Shown here piece after piece: positions 21,133-29,574 of a DNA stretch of 64,000 bases. This stretch comes from Paraburkholderia tropica (GTDB lineage: Bacteria > Pseudomonadota > Gammaproteobacteria > Burkholderiales > Burkholderiaceae): positions 124,001 to 188,000 of the forward strand of contig NZ_FNZM01000009.1 in NCBI RefSeq assembly GCF_900109265.1, read 5' to 3'. The notes beneath the pieces are model-generated. The model was not told where the DNA came from and searched no databases. It saw nothing but the letters and a program-made list of their open reading frames with translations. Numbering within the stretch: the stretch's first letter is position 1; each line of letters opens with the position of its first letter. Made by a program: the position numbers and the translations under genes.

Positions 21133-21166
21133 CGGGGCGATGATTGCAGATGCAACCATCGCCCCG
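21133..21166. repeat. Near-perfect 34-nt palindrome
   Basis: CGGGGCGATG pairs perfectly with CATCGCCCCG, and the inner TTGCA pairs with TGCAA, with one A-C mismatch between the blocks and almost no loop. It lies 71 bp upstream of the acyltransferase start and 93 bp beyond the ispF terminator. On the minus strand a short TTTT follows, so a terminator role for leaky ispF transcripts or an operator are both possible. Confidence 0.6.
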
Positions 21167-21258
21167 AATGTCGAACAGGCACGCGACCTGCTCATGCTGT
21201 TGAACGCTTTTGCGGCACGACGCTTGCGCAGCGTGACTCCAGCGTGTGCGCCGTTCAG

Positions 21259-21280
21259 AAAAGCCCTTGTTTCAAGGGCT
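21259..21280 (-). terminator. Probable terminator of ispD-ispF
   Basis: 8-bp stem AGCCCTTG/CAAGGGCT with a 3-nt loop, then TTTT on the minus strand, 11 nt after the ispF stop. The short T-run makes it moderate. Confidence 0.65.
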
Positions 21281-21291
21281 CAAACAGCGAC

Positions 21292-21780
21292 TCACCCGAT
21301 TGAAGCGCGCGTGAGCAACACCGCCGCTTGCGCTTCAATGCCTTCGCTGCGACCGAGATAGCCAAGCTTCTCGTTGGTTTTCGCCTTCACGTTCACGCGA
21401 TCGAGCGGCAGATTGAGATCTTCCGCGATGCACGCGCGCATGGCGTCGATATGCGGCGAAAGCTTGGGCGCCTGGGCGATCACCGTGCTGTCGACGTTCA
21501 CGAGCTTGAAACCCGCTTCTTCCACGCGGCGCAGGCATTCGCGCAGCAGCACGCGGCTGTTCGCACCGTAGAACTGCTTGTCGGTGTCGGGGAAATGACG
21601 GCCGATGTCGCCGAGCGCGGCGGCGCCGAACAGCGCATCGGTGATGGCGTGCAGCAGCACGTCGGCGTCCGAGTGGCCGAGCAGGCCGCGGTCGTACGGC
21701 ACGGTCACGCCGCCGATCACGAGCGGGCGTCCCGGGACCAGTGCGTGCACGTCGTAGCCTTGTCCGATTCTGATATCCAT
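21292..21780 (-). CDS. ispF: 2-C-methyl-D-erythritol 2,4-cyclodiphosphate synthase
   Basis: 162-residue enzyme of the MEP isoprenoid pathway that converts CDP-ME 2-phosphate to the cyclic diphosphate. The metal-binding N-terminus [20 protein letters not shown] with the DxH motif, the [18 protein letters not shown] signature (about residue 36) and the C-terminal [19 protein letters not shown] are all present. Length matches E. coli IspF (159). It lies 33 bp after ispD on the same strand, and the two enzymes act at steps three apart by one in the same pathway (IspD, IspE, IspF), so they are one transcription unit. Confidence 0.97.
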   Translation of the reverse strand: MDIRIGQGYDVHALVPGRPLVIGGVTVPYDRGLLGHSDADVLLHAITDALFGAAALGDIGRHFPDTDKQFYGANSRVLLRECLRRVEEAGFKLVNVDSTVIAQAPKLSPHIDAMRACIAEDLNLPLDRVNVKAKTNEKLGYLGRSEGIEAQAAVLLTRASIG

Positions 21781-21813
21781 GTGTGTTTCCGTGTGGTGAG
21801 GCGCGGCGCGCGG

Positions 21814-22545
21814 TCAGGCGCCGGCAGGCCGGTTGCTGCTGTGACTGAGGATGGCTTCGGCAAGCGCGAAGTCTTCGGGGTACGTCACCTTGAAGTTGCG
21901 CAGGCTGCCCTGCACGAGGCGCGGTGAATGGCCGAGCCATTCGATCGCACTGGCTTCGTCGGTGAGATCGTGGCCGTCCTGCTGCGCGCGCTCGATGGCG
22001 GTACGCAGCATGCCGATGCGGAACATCTGCGGCGTTTGCGCCTGCCAGAGCCCGTCGCGCGATTCGGTGCGCTCGATGCGCGGGCCGCCCGGCACGTGAT
22101 GGGGCGCGACGCGTTTGAGCGTGTCGGCGACCGGCAGCGCCATGATGCCGCCGACCGGATCGTCCTTGAGCGCCTCGACAAGCGAGCGGATCAGCGCGGG
22201 CGTGATGCCGGGGCGCGCGGCGTCGTGCACGAGCACCCAGTCGTCGTCGGTGGCGCCGAACTCTTCGAGCGCGGCGAGTCCGTTGAACACCGACGCCTGG
22301 CGCGACGCCCCGCCGTTACGGCGCACGGCGAAGCGCAGGCCGGTGAAGCGGCGAGCGTCGAAATGAGTATCGTCAGGGGAAATCACCACCAGCGTCTGGG
22401 TGAACTCGGAGCAGGCATCGAAGGCGGCCAGCGTATAGTGCAGGAGTTCGCGTCCGGCGACCATTCGATATTGTTTGGGCATGGCCGATCCCGAACGGCT
22501 GCCGGTTCCGGCGCAGGGGATCAAGGCAAAAAGGCGTGAGGTCAC
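21814..22545 (-). CDS. ispD: 2-C-methyl-D-erythritol 4-phosphate cytidylyltransferase
   Basis: 243-residue enzyme that joins MEP to CTP in the MEP pathway. The nucleotide-binding N-terminus [20 protein letters not shown], the [10 protein letters not shown] motif (about residue 105) and [11 protein letters not shown] (about 210) are clear. The best start is GTG at 22545, giving [15 protein letters not shown], which matches relatives; no ATG is available upstream and the only longer alternative is TTG at 22569. No obvious ribosome binding site supports either. ispF follows by 33 bp. Confidence 0.95.
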   Translation of the reverse strand: MTSRLFALIPCAGTGSRSGSAMPKQYRMVAGRELLHYTLAAFDACSEFTQTLVVISPDDTHFDARRFTGLRFAVRRNGGASRQASVFNGLAALEEFGATDDDWVLVHDAARPGITPALIRSLVEALKDDPVGGIMALPVADTLKRVAPHHVPGGPRIERTESRDGLWQAQTPQMFRIGMLRTAIERAQQDGHDLTDEASAIEWLGHSPRLVQGSLRNFKVTYPEDFALAEAILSHSSNRPAGA

Positions 22546-22864
22546 GGTGTCGCGAGCCGCATGAGTCAAAGTAAAGGACGGATTTTATAATAGGTCCTTT
22601 GCCCGCACGGCCATCGCCCGCAATCTGCACGCGGGCGGCGGCCTGGCGGGCACGACGGCAGCCCGTCGCAGACGACGTTCGGGCCGCGCCGGCGCCCGCT
22701 GGGAAGCCGCTCGCACGCGGCCCGCAGCGGGTTTTGGCGCGCGCGCAAACCTTACGCTAACGTTACGATTAACTGTCAACCCCGGATCGCATGCTCTCCG
22801 CCTCGCGCGCGCCCGCGACTTTTTTGGAGTCCGGCCCGCATCGCGAAGCCAACCTGTTGCCTCT
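22546..22864. other. Divergent promoter region ispD / mfd
   Basis: 319 bp between divergent genes. On the minus strand TATTATAAAA near 22585-22595 could be the ispD -10; on the plus strand the AT-rich stretch near 22750-22780 could serve mfd. No -35 element is convincing for either. Confidence 0.35.
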
Positions 22865-25800
22865 ATGTCCGATATCGCCGCATCCTCGCAGTCACCGTCC
22901 ACGTCTTCGTCACCGGTTGCCGTCGTCAAGCCCGGGCAGCGCTTCTCGTTCGACGGCACGCACGGTTCGTCCGACGCGCTGCTGATCGCCCGCTACCGCG
23001 AAGCCTCGCGCGCCGGCGCGCCGCTCCTCGCCGTGATCTGCGCGAGCGCCGTCGACGCACAGCGCCTCGCGCAGGAAATCCCGTTCTTCGCGCCCGAGGC
23101 GCGCGTGCGCCTGCTGCCCGACTGGGAAACGCTGCCGTACGACACCTTCTCGCCGCACCAGGATCTCGTCTCCGAGCGCCTCGCGACGCTGCACGATCTC
23201 GGCGAAGGCCGTTGCGACATCCTGCTCGTGCCGGCCACGACGGCGCTCTACCGCATGCCGCCCGCCTCGTTCCTCGCGGCCTACACGTTTTCGTTCACCC
23301 AGGGCGAGCGGCTCGACGAAGCGAAGCTCAAGTCGCAACTGACGCTGGCGGGCTACGAGCACGTGAGCCAGGTCGTGCGGCCCGGCGAATACTGCGTGCG
23401 CGGCTCGCTGATCGACCTGTTCCCGATGGGCTCGCCGCTGCCCTACCGCATTGACTTGTTCGACGATCAGGTGGATTCGATCCGCGCGTTCGACCCGGAC
23501 AGCCAGCGCAGCCTCTATCCGGTCAAGGACGTGCGCCTGCTGCCCGGCCGCGAGTTTCCGTTCGACGAAGCCTCGCGCACGGCGTTTCGCAGCCGCTGGC
23601 GCGAAGTGTTCGAAGGCGATCCGAGCCGCGCGACGATCTACAAGGACATCGGCAACGGCGTGCCTTCGGCGGGCATCGAATACTATCTGCCGCTCTTTTT
23701 CGAAGAGACGGCCACGCTGTTCCACTATCTGCCGTCGAACGCGCAACTGGTCTTTTCCGGCGATCTGGAAGCCTCGATCCGCCGCTTCACCGCCGACACG
23801 AAGCAGCGCCACAACTTCCTGTCGCACGATCGCGAGCGGCCGATTCTCGAACCGCAGCGCCTGTTTCTGAGCGACGAGGACTTCTTCACGCTCGCCAAGC
23901 CGTTCAGCCGCCTCGTGCTGCCCGCCGCAAGCGCGGGCGGCTGGGCCGTGCCGCTGCCGACGCTGGCGATCGACCGTCACGCCGACGACCCGCTCGCGAC
24001 GCTGCGCAGCTATCTCGACACCACGAAGAACCGCGTGCTGTTCGCGGTGGAATCGGCAGGCCGCCGCGAAACCATCGCGCAACTGCTCGCCGACAACCAC
24101 CTGCGCCCCACCTCGGCGGACAGCTACGCGAGCTGGCTCGAAAGCGACGAACGCTTCGTGCTCGGCGTCGCGCCGCTGTCGACCGGCTTCGCGCTGCCCG
24201 GCGAGCAACTCGCCGTCATCACCGAAACGGAGCTGTACGGCCCGCTCGCGCGCCGCGCCGGACGCCGCCGCCAGGAACAGGCGAGCAACGTCGATTCGAT
24301 GGTGCGCGACCTCTCCGAGCTGAAAGTGGGCGATCCGGTCGTGCACGCGCAGCACGGCATCGGCCGCTATCACGGCCTCGTGACGATGGACCTCGGCGAA
24401 GGCGACACCGAATTCCTGCACCTTGAATACGCGAACGCGAGCAAGCTCTACGTGCCGGTGTCGCAACTGCACGTGATCTCGCGTTACAGCGGCGCCGATC
24501 CGGACAGCGCGCCGCTGCACGCGCTCGGCTCGGGTCAGTGGGAGAAGGCGCGCCGCAAGGCCGCGCAGCAGATCCGCGACACCGCCGCCGAACTGCTCAA
24601 CCTCTACGCGCGCCGCGCCGCGCGCGAGGGCCACGCATTCGCGCTCGAACCGCGCGACTACGTGAAGTTCGCGGAAAGCTTCGGCTTCGAGGAAACGCCC
24701 GACCAGGCCGCCGCCATCGCCGCCGTGATCGGCGACATGACGAGCGGCAAGCCGATGGACCGCCTCGTCTGCGGCGACGTCGGTTTCGGCAAGACCGAAG
24801 TCGCACTGCGCGCCGCCTTCATCGCCGTGATGGGCGGCAAGCAGGTGGCGATCCTCTCGCCCACCACGCTGCTCGCGGAACAGCACACGCAAACCTTCAC
24901 CGACCGCTTTTCCGAATGGCCCGTGCGCATCGCCGAACTCTCGCGTTTCAAGAGCGCGAAGGAAGTGTCGAGCGCGATCCAGCAGATCAACGACGGCAGC
25001 GTCGACATCGTGATCGGCACGCACAAGCTGCTCTCGTCGGACGTGCAATTCAAGCGGCTCGGGCTCGTCATCATCGACGAGGAACACCGTTTCGGCGTGC
25101 GCCAGAAGGAAGCGCTCAAGGCGCTGCGCGCCGAAGTCGACGTGCTCACGCTAACCGCCACGCCGATTCCGCGTACGCTCGGCATGGCGCTCGAAGGCCT
25201 GCGCGACTTCTCCGTGATCGCGACGGCGCCGCAAAAACGTCTGGCGATCAAGACCTTCGTGCGCCGCGAGGAAGACAGCGTGATTCGCGAGGCGATGCTG
25301 CGCGAACTCAAGCGCGGCGGCCAGGTGTACTTCCTGCACAACGAAGTCGAGACCATCGAAAACCGCCGCGCGATGCTCGAAGCGCTGGTGCCCGAAGCGC
25401 GCATCGCCGTGGCGCACGGTCAGATGCACGAGCGCGAACTCGAAACCGTGATGCGCGATTTCGTGGCGCAGCGCGCGAACGTGCTGCTTTGCACGACCAT
25501 CATCGAGACCGGCATCGACGTGCCGAGCGCGAACACGATCCTGATCCACCGCTCCGACAAATTCGGCCTCGCGCAGCTTCACCAGTTGCGCGGCCGCGTC
25601 GGGCGCTCGCATCACCAGGCGTATGCGTATCTGCTCGTGCACGATCCGCAGGGCCTCACGAAGCAGGCGCAGCGCCGTCTCGAAGCGATCCAGCAGATGG
25701 AAGAACTCGGCTCGGGCTTCTATCTGGCGATGCACGATCTGGAGATTCGCGGCACCGGCGAAGTGCTCGGCGACAAGCAGTCGGGCGAGATTCAGGAGAT

Positions 25801-26335
25801 CGGTTTCCAGCTTTACACCGACATGCTCAACGACGCCGTGAAGGCGCTCAAGGACGGCCGCGAGCCCGATCTCAACGCGCCGCTCGCGGCGACCACCGAG
25901 ATCAATCTGCACGCGCCCGCGATCCTGCCCGCCGATTATTGCGGCGACGTGCAGGAGCGTCTGTCGCTCTACAAGCGCCTCGCGAACTGCGAGCACGACG
26001 ATTCGATCGACGGCATTCAGGAAGAGCTGATCGACCGTTTCGGCAAGATGCCGCCGCAGGCGCACGCGCTGATCGAGACGCATCGACTGCGACTCGCTGC
26101 CAAGCCGCTCGGCATTACGAAGATCGACGCGGGCGAGGCCGTGATCGGCCTGCAATTCGTGCCGAATCCGCCGGTGGACGCGATGCGAATCATCGAGATG
26201 GTGCAGAAGCACAAGCACGTGAAGCTCGCGGGTCAGGACAAGCTGCGCATCGAAACGCGCAGCCCCGACCTCGCGGTGCGCGTGGCGACGGTGAAGGAAA
26301 CACTGCGCGCGCTCGGCGCGCCGTCGCGGGCCTGA
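22865..26335 (+). CDS. mfd: Transcription-repair coupling factor Mfd
   Basis: 1156-residue DNA translocase that removes RNA polymerase stalled at lesions and recruits UvrA. Domains in order: UvrB-like N-terminal module (about 30-350), RNA-polymerase-interacting CarD/RID domain (about 485-560, KVGDPVVHAQHGIGRYHGL), superfamily 2 helicase with Walker A GDVGFGKTEVALRA (about 640) and DEEHRFG box (about 740), second RecA domain with QLHQLRGRVGRSHHQAYAYLL split over about 905-925, and the C-terminal TRCF domain. Length is close to E. coli Mfd (1148). It is a single-gene unit; argE follows 216 bp later with a hairpin in between. Confidence 0.98.
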   Translation: MSDIAASSQSPSTSSSPVAVVKPGQRFSFDGTHGSSDALLIARYREASRAGAPLLAVICASAVDAQRLAQEIPFFAPEARVRLLPDWETLPYDTFSPHQDLVSERLATLHDLGEGRCDILLVPATTALYRMPPASFLAAYTFSFTQGERLDEAKLKSQLTLAGYEHVSQVVRPGEYCVRGSLIDLFPMGSPLPYRIDLFDDQVDSIRAFDPDSQRSLYPVKDVRLLPGREFPFDEASRTAFRSRWREVFEGDPSRATIYKDIGNGVPSAGIEYYLPLFFEETATLFHYLPSNAQLVFSGDLEASIRRFTADTKQRHNFLSHDRERPILEPQRLFLSDEDFFTLAKPFSRLVLPAASAGGWAVPLPTLAIDRHADDPLATLRSYLDTTKNRVLFAVESAGRRETIAQLLADNHLRPTSADSYASWLESDERFVLGVAPLSTGFALPGEQLAVITETELYGPLARRAGRRRQEQASNVDSMVRDLSELKVGDPVVHAQHGIGRYHGLVTMDLGEGDTEFLHLEYANASKLYVPVSQLHVISRYSGADPDSAPLHALGSGQWEKARRKAAQQIRDTAAELLNLYARRAAREGHAFALEPRDYVKFAESFGFEETPDQAAAIAAVIGDMTSGKPMDRLVCGDVGFGKTEVALRAAFIAVMGGKQVAILSPTTLLAEQHTQTFTDRFSEWPVRIAELSRFKSAKEVSSAIQQINDGSVDIVIGTHKLLSSDVQFKRLGLVIIDEEHRFGVRQKEALKALRAEVDVLTLTATPIPRTLGMALEGLRDFSVIATAPQKRLAIKTFVRREEDSVIREAMLRELKRGGQVYFLHNEVETIENRRAMLEALVPEARIAVAHGQMHERELETVMRDFVAQRANVLLCTTIIETGIDVPSANTILIHRSDKFGLAQLHQLRGRVGRSHHQAYAYLLVHDPQGLTKQAQRRLEAIQQMEELGSGFYLAMHDLEIRGTGEVLGDKQSGEIQEIGFQLYTDMLNDAVKALKDGREPDLNAPLAATTEINLHAPAILPADYCGDVQERLSLYKRLANCEHDDSIDGIQEELIDRFGKMPPQAHALIETHRLRLAAKPLGITKIDAGEAVIGLQFVPNPPVDAMRIIEMVQKHKHVKLAGQDKLRIETRSPDLAVRVATVKETLRALGAPSRA

Positions 26336-26384
26336 GCGGCGCGGCGCGCGCAAACGCGCCTGGACGCGTGATGTTTTTTTGGCG

Positions 26385-26413
26385 GCGCCCGCGCTCACGA
26401 CGAGCGCGGGCGC
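26385..26413. repeat. GC-rich inverted repeat after mfd
   Basis: 11-bp perfect stem GCGCCCGCGCT/AGCGCGGGCGC around a 7-nt loop, 50 bp after the mfd stop. It lies after, not before, a run of seven T on the plus strand, so it does not fit a standard intrinsic terminator; it may still mark the end of mfd transcription. Confidence 0.5.
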
Positions 26414-26551
26414 GCCATGCTGCGCTGCGCCATCCGTTCTCTTGATCGGCCCGGCAGCGCGCTGCCCGTGCGCCGTCGGGCCTCGCCGTGCTCTTTAGCT
26501 TGCGGGATTCTTTTTGGGTAAGATGGAATCCACAGCAAGCCGGAGCCCACC

Positions 26552-27796
26552 ATGACCATCGCCGCTGAATCAGCGCAGTCTTCCTCATCGTCTGCAACGT
26601 CCGCGGCAACGTCCGCCGATCTTCCCGCCTCGCTTCCCTGGGTCACCCGCCTCGTGTCGATGGACACGGTCAGCCGCCATCCGAATCTCGGCCTGATCGA
26701 GACCGTGCGCGACGATCTGCGCGCGCGCGGCATCGAATCGACGCTCACCTACGGCCGCGACGGCAAATGGGCGAATCTGTTCGCCACGCTGCCCGCGCAC
26801 GACGGCTCGACGAACGGCGGCATCGTGCTGTCCGGCCACACCGACGTGGTGCCCGTCGACGGCCAGAAGTGGGACAGCGATCCGTTCAAGCCCGAGATTC
26901 GCGACGGCCTGCTTTACGGACGCGGCACCTGCGACATGAAAGGCTTTATCGGCGCGGCGCTCGCGCTCGTGCCCGAGATCCAGCAGACGAAGCTCGCCAA
27001 ACCGCTGCACCTCGCGCTCTCGTTCGACGAGGAAGTGGGCTGCGTGGGCGCGCCGCTGATGATCGAGGAACTCGTGAAGCGCGGCGTGAAGCCCGAAGGC
27101 TGCATCGTCGGCGAACCCACCAGCATGCGGCCGATCGTGGCGCACAAGGGCATCAACGCGTATCAGTGCTGCGTGCGCGGTCACGCGGCGCATTCGTCGC
27201 TGACGCCGCGCGGTCTCAATGCGATCGAGTATGCGGCGCGCCTGATCTGCTACATCCGCGACATGGCCGACGCGTTCCGCGCCAACGGTCCGTTCGACGA
27301 GCTCTACGACGTGCCCTTCACGACCGCGCAGACCAGCACGATCGAAGGCGGCAACGCGATCAACACGGTGCCCGCCGAATGCCGCTTCGCGTTCGAGTTC
27401 CGCAATCTGCCGACGCTCGACCCCGACGCGATTTTCGCGCGCATCGAGCAATACGCGCGCGAAACCCTGGTGCCGAAGATGCAGCGCGAAAACCCGGCGG
27501 GCGCGATCGAGTTCATGAAGATCGCCGCTGCGCCCGGTCTCGACGACACCGAGCAGGCCGCCGTCACGCAACTCGTGCGCGCCCTCACCGCCGACCAGTC
27601 GCGCCGCAAGGTGGCCTACGGCACCGAGGCGGGCCTGTTCGCGCGCGCGGGCATTCCGAGCGTGGTGTGCGGTCCCGGCGACATCGAGCAGGCGCACAAG
27701 CCGAACGAGTACGTCTCGCTCGCGCAACTGGCGGCGTGCGAAGGTTTCCTGCGCAAGCTGGTGCGCGGCCTCTCCGTCGACGCGCACGTGCAATAA
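26552..27796 (+). CDS. argE: Acetylornithine deacetylase
   Basis: 414-residue M20-family zinc hydrolase that releases ornithine from N-acetylornithine in arginine synthesis. Metal-site motifs are VLSGHTDVVPVDG (about residue 90), RGTCDMKGF with the bridging Asp (about 125) and SFDEEVGCVGAP with the catalytic Glu (about 157); the dimerisation domain carries AHSSLTPRGLNAIEY (about 210), and the last metal ligand lies in the C-terminal GPGDIEQAHKPNEYV. A CGGAG motif precedes the ATG. The first 25 residues are a low-complexity Ser/Ala stretch not needed for the fold. No other arg gene is nearby. Confidence 0.94.
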   Translation: MTIAAESAQSSSSSATSAATSADLPASLPWVTRLVSMDTVSRHPNLGLIETVRDDLRARGIESTLTYGRDGKWANLFATLPAHDGSTNGGIVLSGHTDVVPVDGQKWDSDPFKPEIRDGLLYGRGTCDMKGFIGAALALVPEIQQTKLAKPLHLALSFDEEVGCVGAPLMIEELVKRGVKPEGCIVGEPTSMRPIVAHKGINAYQCCVRGHAAHSSLTPRGLNAIEYAARLICYIRDMADAFRANGPFDELYDVPFTTAQTSTIEGGNAINTVPAECRFAFEFRNLPTLDPDAIFARIEQYARETLVPKMQRENPAGAIEFMKIAAAPGLDDTEQAAVTQLVRALTADQSRRKVAYGTEAGLFARAGIPSVVCGPGDIEQAHKPNEYVSLAQLAACEGFLRKLVRGLSVDAHVQ

Positions 27797-27827
27797 CGGG
27801 CGCGCCCGCCGCTTACGCGAGAGAGCC

Positions 27828-27855
27828 GAGACGAGAGACGAGAGACGAGAGACGA
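27828..27855 (+). repeat. Four tandem copies of a 7-bp repeat before a start codon
   Basis: GAGACGA is repeated four times without mismatch, ending 11 bp before the ATG of the dehydratase gene. The purine-rich unit resembles a weak ribosome binding sequence, so copy number could change spacing and translation. Confidence 0.9.
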
Positions 27856-27866
27856 GAAGCGCGCCC

Positions 27867-28877
27867 ATGTCCACCGCCACGCCGCTGCCGACCGACCGCA
27901 CCATCGACGGTGAAGCCATTCCCTCGCTCGACGAGATCGCCTCGCAGCACTTCGCGCTCACACCATGGGTGCTGCGCACGCCCGTGTTCGATCGCCACGA
28001 TCTACCGTCGCTCGACGGCACTTTCGTCAACTTCAAGTTCGAACTACTGCAGGAAAGCGGCAGTTTCAAGGTGCGCGGCGCGTTCACGCATCTGCTCGCG
28101 CTCGACACCGCGCAACGCAGCGTGGGCGTGACCTGCGTGTCGGGCGGCAATCATGCGATCGCCGTCGCGTACGCGGCGAAGCGTCTGGGCATCAGTGCGA
28201 AGGTCGTGCTGTTTCGCACCGCGAGCGAGGCGCGCGTGGCGCAGTGCCGGGACCTCGGCGCGGAAATCGTGCGCGCGAACGACAGCAACGAGGCGTTCGA
28301 CATCGTGCGCCGCGTGGAAGCCGAGGAAGGCCGCTATTTCGTGCATCCGTTCAACGGTTTTCGCACGGTGCTCGGCACCGCGACGCTCGGCTACGAATGG
28401 GCGACGCAGGCGCCGGACCTCGACGCCGTGATCGTGCCGATCGGCGGCGGCGGACTCGCGGCGGGCGTGGCCACGGCGCTGCGGCTCGCGAATCCGCGCG
28501 TGCGCGTGTACGGCGTGGAGCCGGAAGGCGCCGACGTGATGAGCCGCAGCTTCGCCGCCAATCACACGGTGCGCATGAGCCAGATGCATTCGATCGCCGA
28601 TTCGCTGATGTCGCCGCATACGGAGGACTACAGCTACACGCTGTGCCGGCGTCACCTCGAACGCATCGTCACGGTCTCCGACGACGCCTTGCGCGCCGCC
28701 ATGCGCCGTCTCTTCGACGAATTGAAGCTCGCGGTCGAACCGGCCGGCGCGACGGCGCTCGCGGGCCTCTACGGCCCGTTGCGCGAGACGCTGCAAGGCA
28801 GGCGCGTGGGCGTTCTGCTGTGCGGCACCAACACCGATCCGCAGCGTTTTCACGAGCAGATCGCCCTCGCACGCTGA
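27867..28877 (+). CDS. PLP-dependent threonine/serine dehydratase family enzyme
   Basis: 336-residue fold-type II PLP enzyme. The cofactor lysine is Lys68 in ESGSFKVRGA, followed by the phosphate/substrate loop SGGNHAIAVAYAA (about 92) and the glycine loop IGGGGLAAG (about 193). It lacks the C-terminal ACT regulatory domain of biosynthetic IlvA, so it fits the short catabolic type: threonine or serine deaminase, or hydroxyaspartate ammonia-lyase. The sequence alone does not separate these. It lies 70 bp after argE and just behind a heptanucleotide repeat array. A possible weak ribosome binding site is within that purine-rich leader. Confidence 0.87.
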   Translation: MSTATPLPTDRTIDGEAIPSLDEIASQHFALTPWVLRTPVFDRHDLPSLDGTFVNFKFELLQESGSFKVRGAFTHLLALDTAQRSVGVTCVSGGNHAIAVAYAAKRLGISAKVVLFRTASEARVAQCRDLGAEIVRANDSNEAFDIVRRVEAEEGRYFVHPFNGFRTVLGTATLGYEWATQAPDLDAVIVPIGGGGLAAGVATALRLANPRVRVYGVEPEGADVMSRSFAANHTVRMSQMHSIADSLMSPHTEDYSYTLCRRHLERIVTVSDDALRAAMRRLFDELKLAVEPAGATALAGLYGPLRETLQGRRVGVLLCGTNTDPQRFHEQIALAR

Positions 28878-29062
28878 GTCCGCCGGGCGAAAACGGTCCG
28901 GGCACGCTGCGTGCATTACCGCAATCCGCGTGACACCCGCAAGCGGACGAATGTCAGGAACTGTCAAATTGCTACCGCACAGCGGGACCGTTCGCTATCA
29001 TTGCGCCAACGCGTCGTTATATCGCCAGGCCTGTGCCGCCCCGTCCAGAGGAGAGCCCGCTC

Positions 29063-29509
29063 ATGAGCATGATTAAGGAATTCAAGGAATTTGCCGTCAA
29101 AGGCAACGTGATGGATCTCGCCGTCGGCGTGATCATCGGCGGTGCGTTTTCGAGCATCGTCAATTCGGTCGTGAAAGACCTCATCATGCCGGTGATCGGC
29201 GTCGTCACCGGCGGCCTCGATTTCTCGAACATGTTCGTACGTCTCGGGCATATTCCCGCGACCTACAAGGGCAATCCCGATTCGTACAAAGATCTGCAAA
29301 CCGCGGGCGTCGCCGTGTTCGGTTACGGCTCCTTCATCACGGTGCTGATCAACTTCATCATTCTGGCTTTCATCATCTTTCTGATGGTGAAGTTCATCAA
29401 CAAGCTGCGCCAGCCGGAAGCGGCCGCGCCGGCCGAACCGCCGCCCACGCCGGAAGACGTGCTGCTGCTGCGCGAGATCCGCGATTCGCTGAAGAATACG
29501 CCGCGCTGA
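29063..29509 (+). CDS. mscL: Large-conductance mechanosensitive channel
   Basis: 148-residue inner-membrane channel that opens at high membrane tension to release solutes on osmotic downshock. The N-terminus [29 protein letters not shown] is the family amphipathic helix and first membrane helix (split here at residue 20 in function only); the second helix is near residues 85-110 ([18 protein letters not shown]), and the C-terminal helix carries [19 protein letters not shown] 29063 has AGGAG at good spacing; an upstream in-frame ATG at 29033 adds ten residues absent from relatives. It ends in a strong terminator. Confidence 0.97.
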   Translation: MSMIKEFKEFAVKGNVMDLAVGVIIGGAFSSIVNSVVKDLIMPVIGVVTGGLDFSNMFVRLGHIPATYKGNPDSYKDLQTAGVAVFGYGSFITVLINFIILAFIIFLMVKFINKLRQPEAAAPAEPPPTPEDVLLLREIRDSLKNTPR

Positions 29510-29529
29510 ACGCCCGCCGCTCCACGCTC

Positions 29530-29574
29530 ACACAACCCGCGTCGCCGTCATGGCACGCGGGTTGTGTCTTTATT
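29530..29574 (+). terminator. Terminator of mscL
   Basis: Perfect 13-bp stem ACACAACCCGCGT/ACGCGGGTTGTGT with a 12-nt loop, then CTTTATT. The stop codon of the convergent hybrid-kinase gene lies inside the T-rich tail. Confidence 0.85.

Noticed and set aside
22910..25087. Long minus-strand frame opposite mfd (725 codons)
   Set aside because: Antisense shadow with Arg/Val/His-biased composition and no motifs; mfd is complete on the plus strand.
26374..26413. Run of seven T next to a strong hairpin after mfd as an intrinsic terminator
   Set aside because: The T-run comes before the hairpin on the plus strand, and on the minus strand it would be a run of A after it; neither order works for termination.
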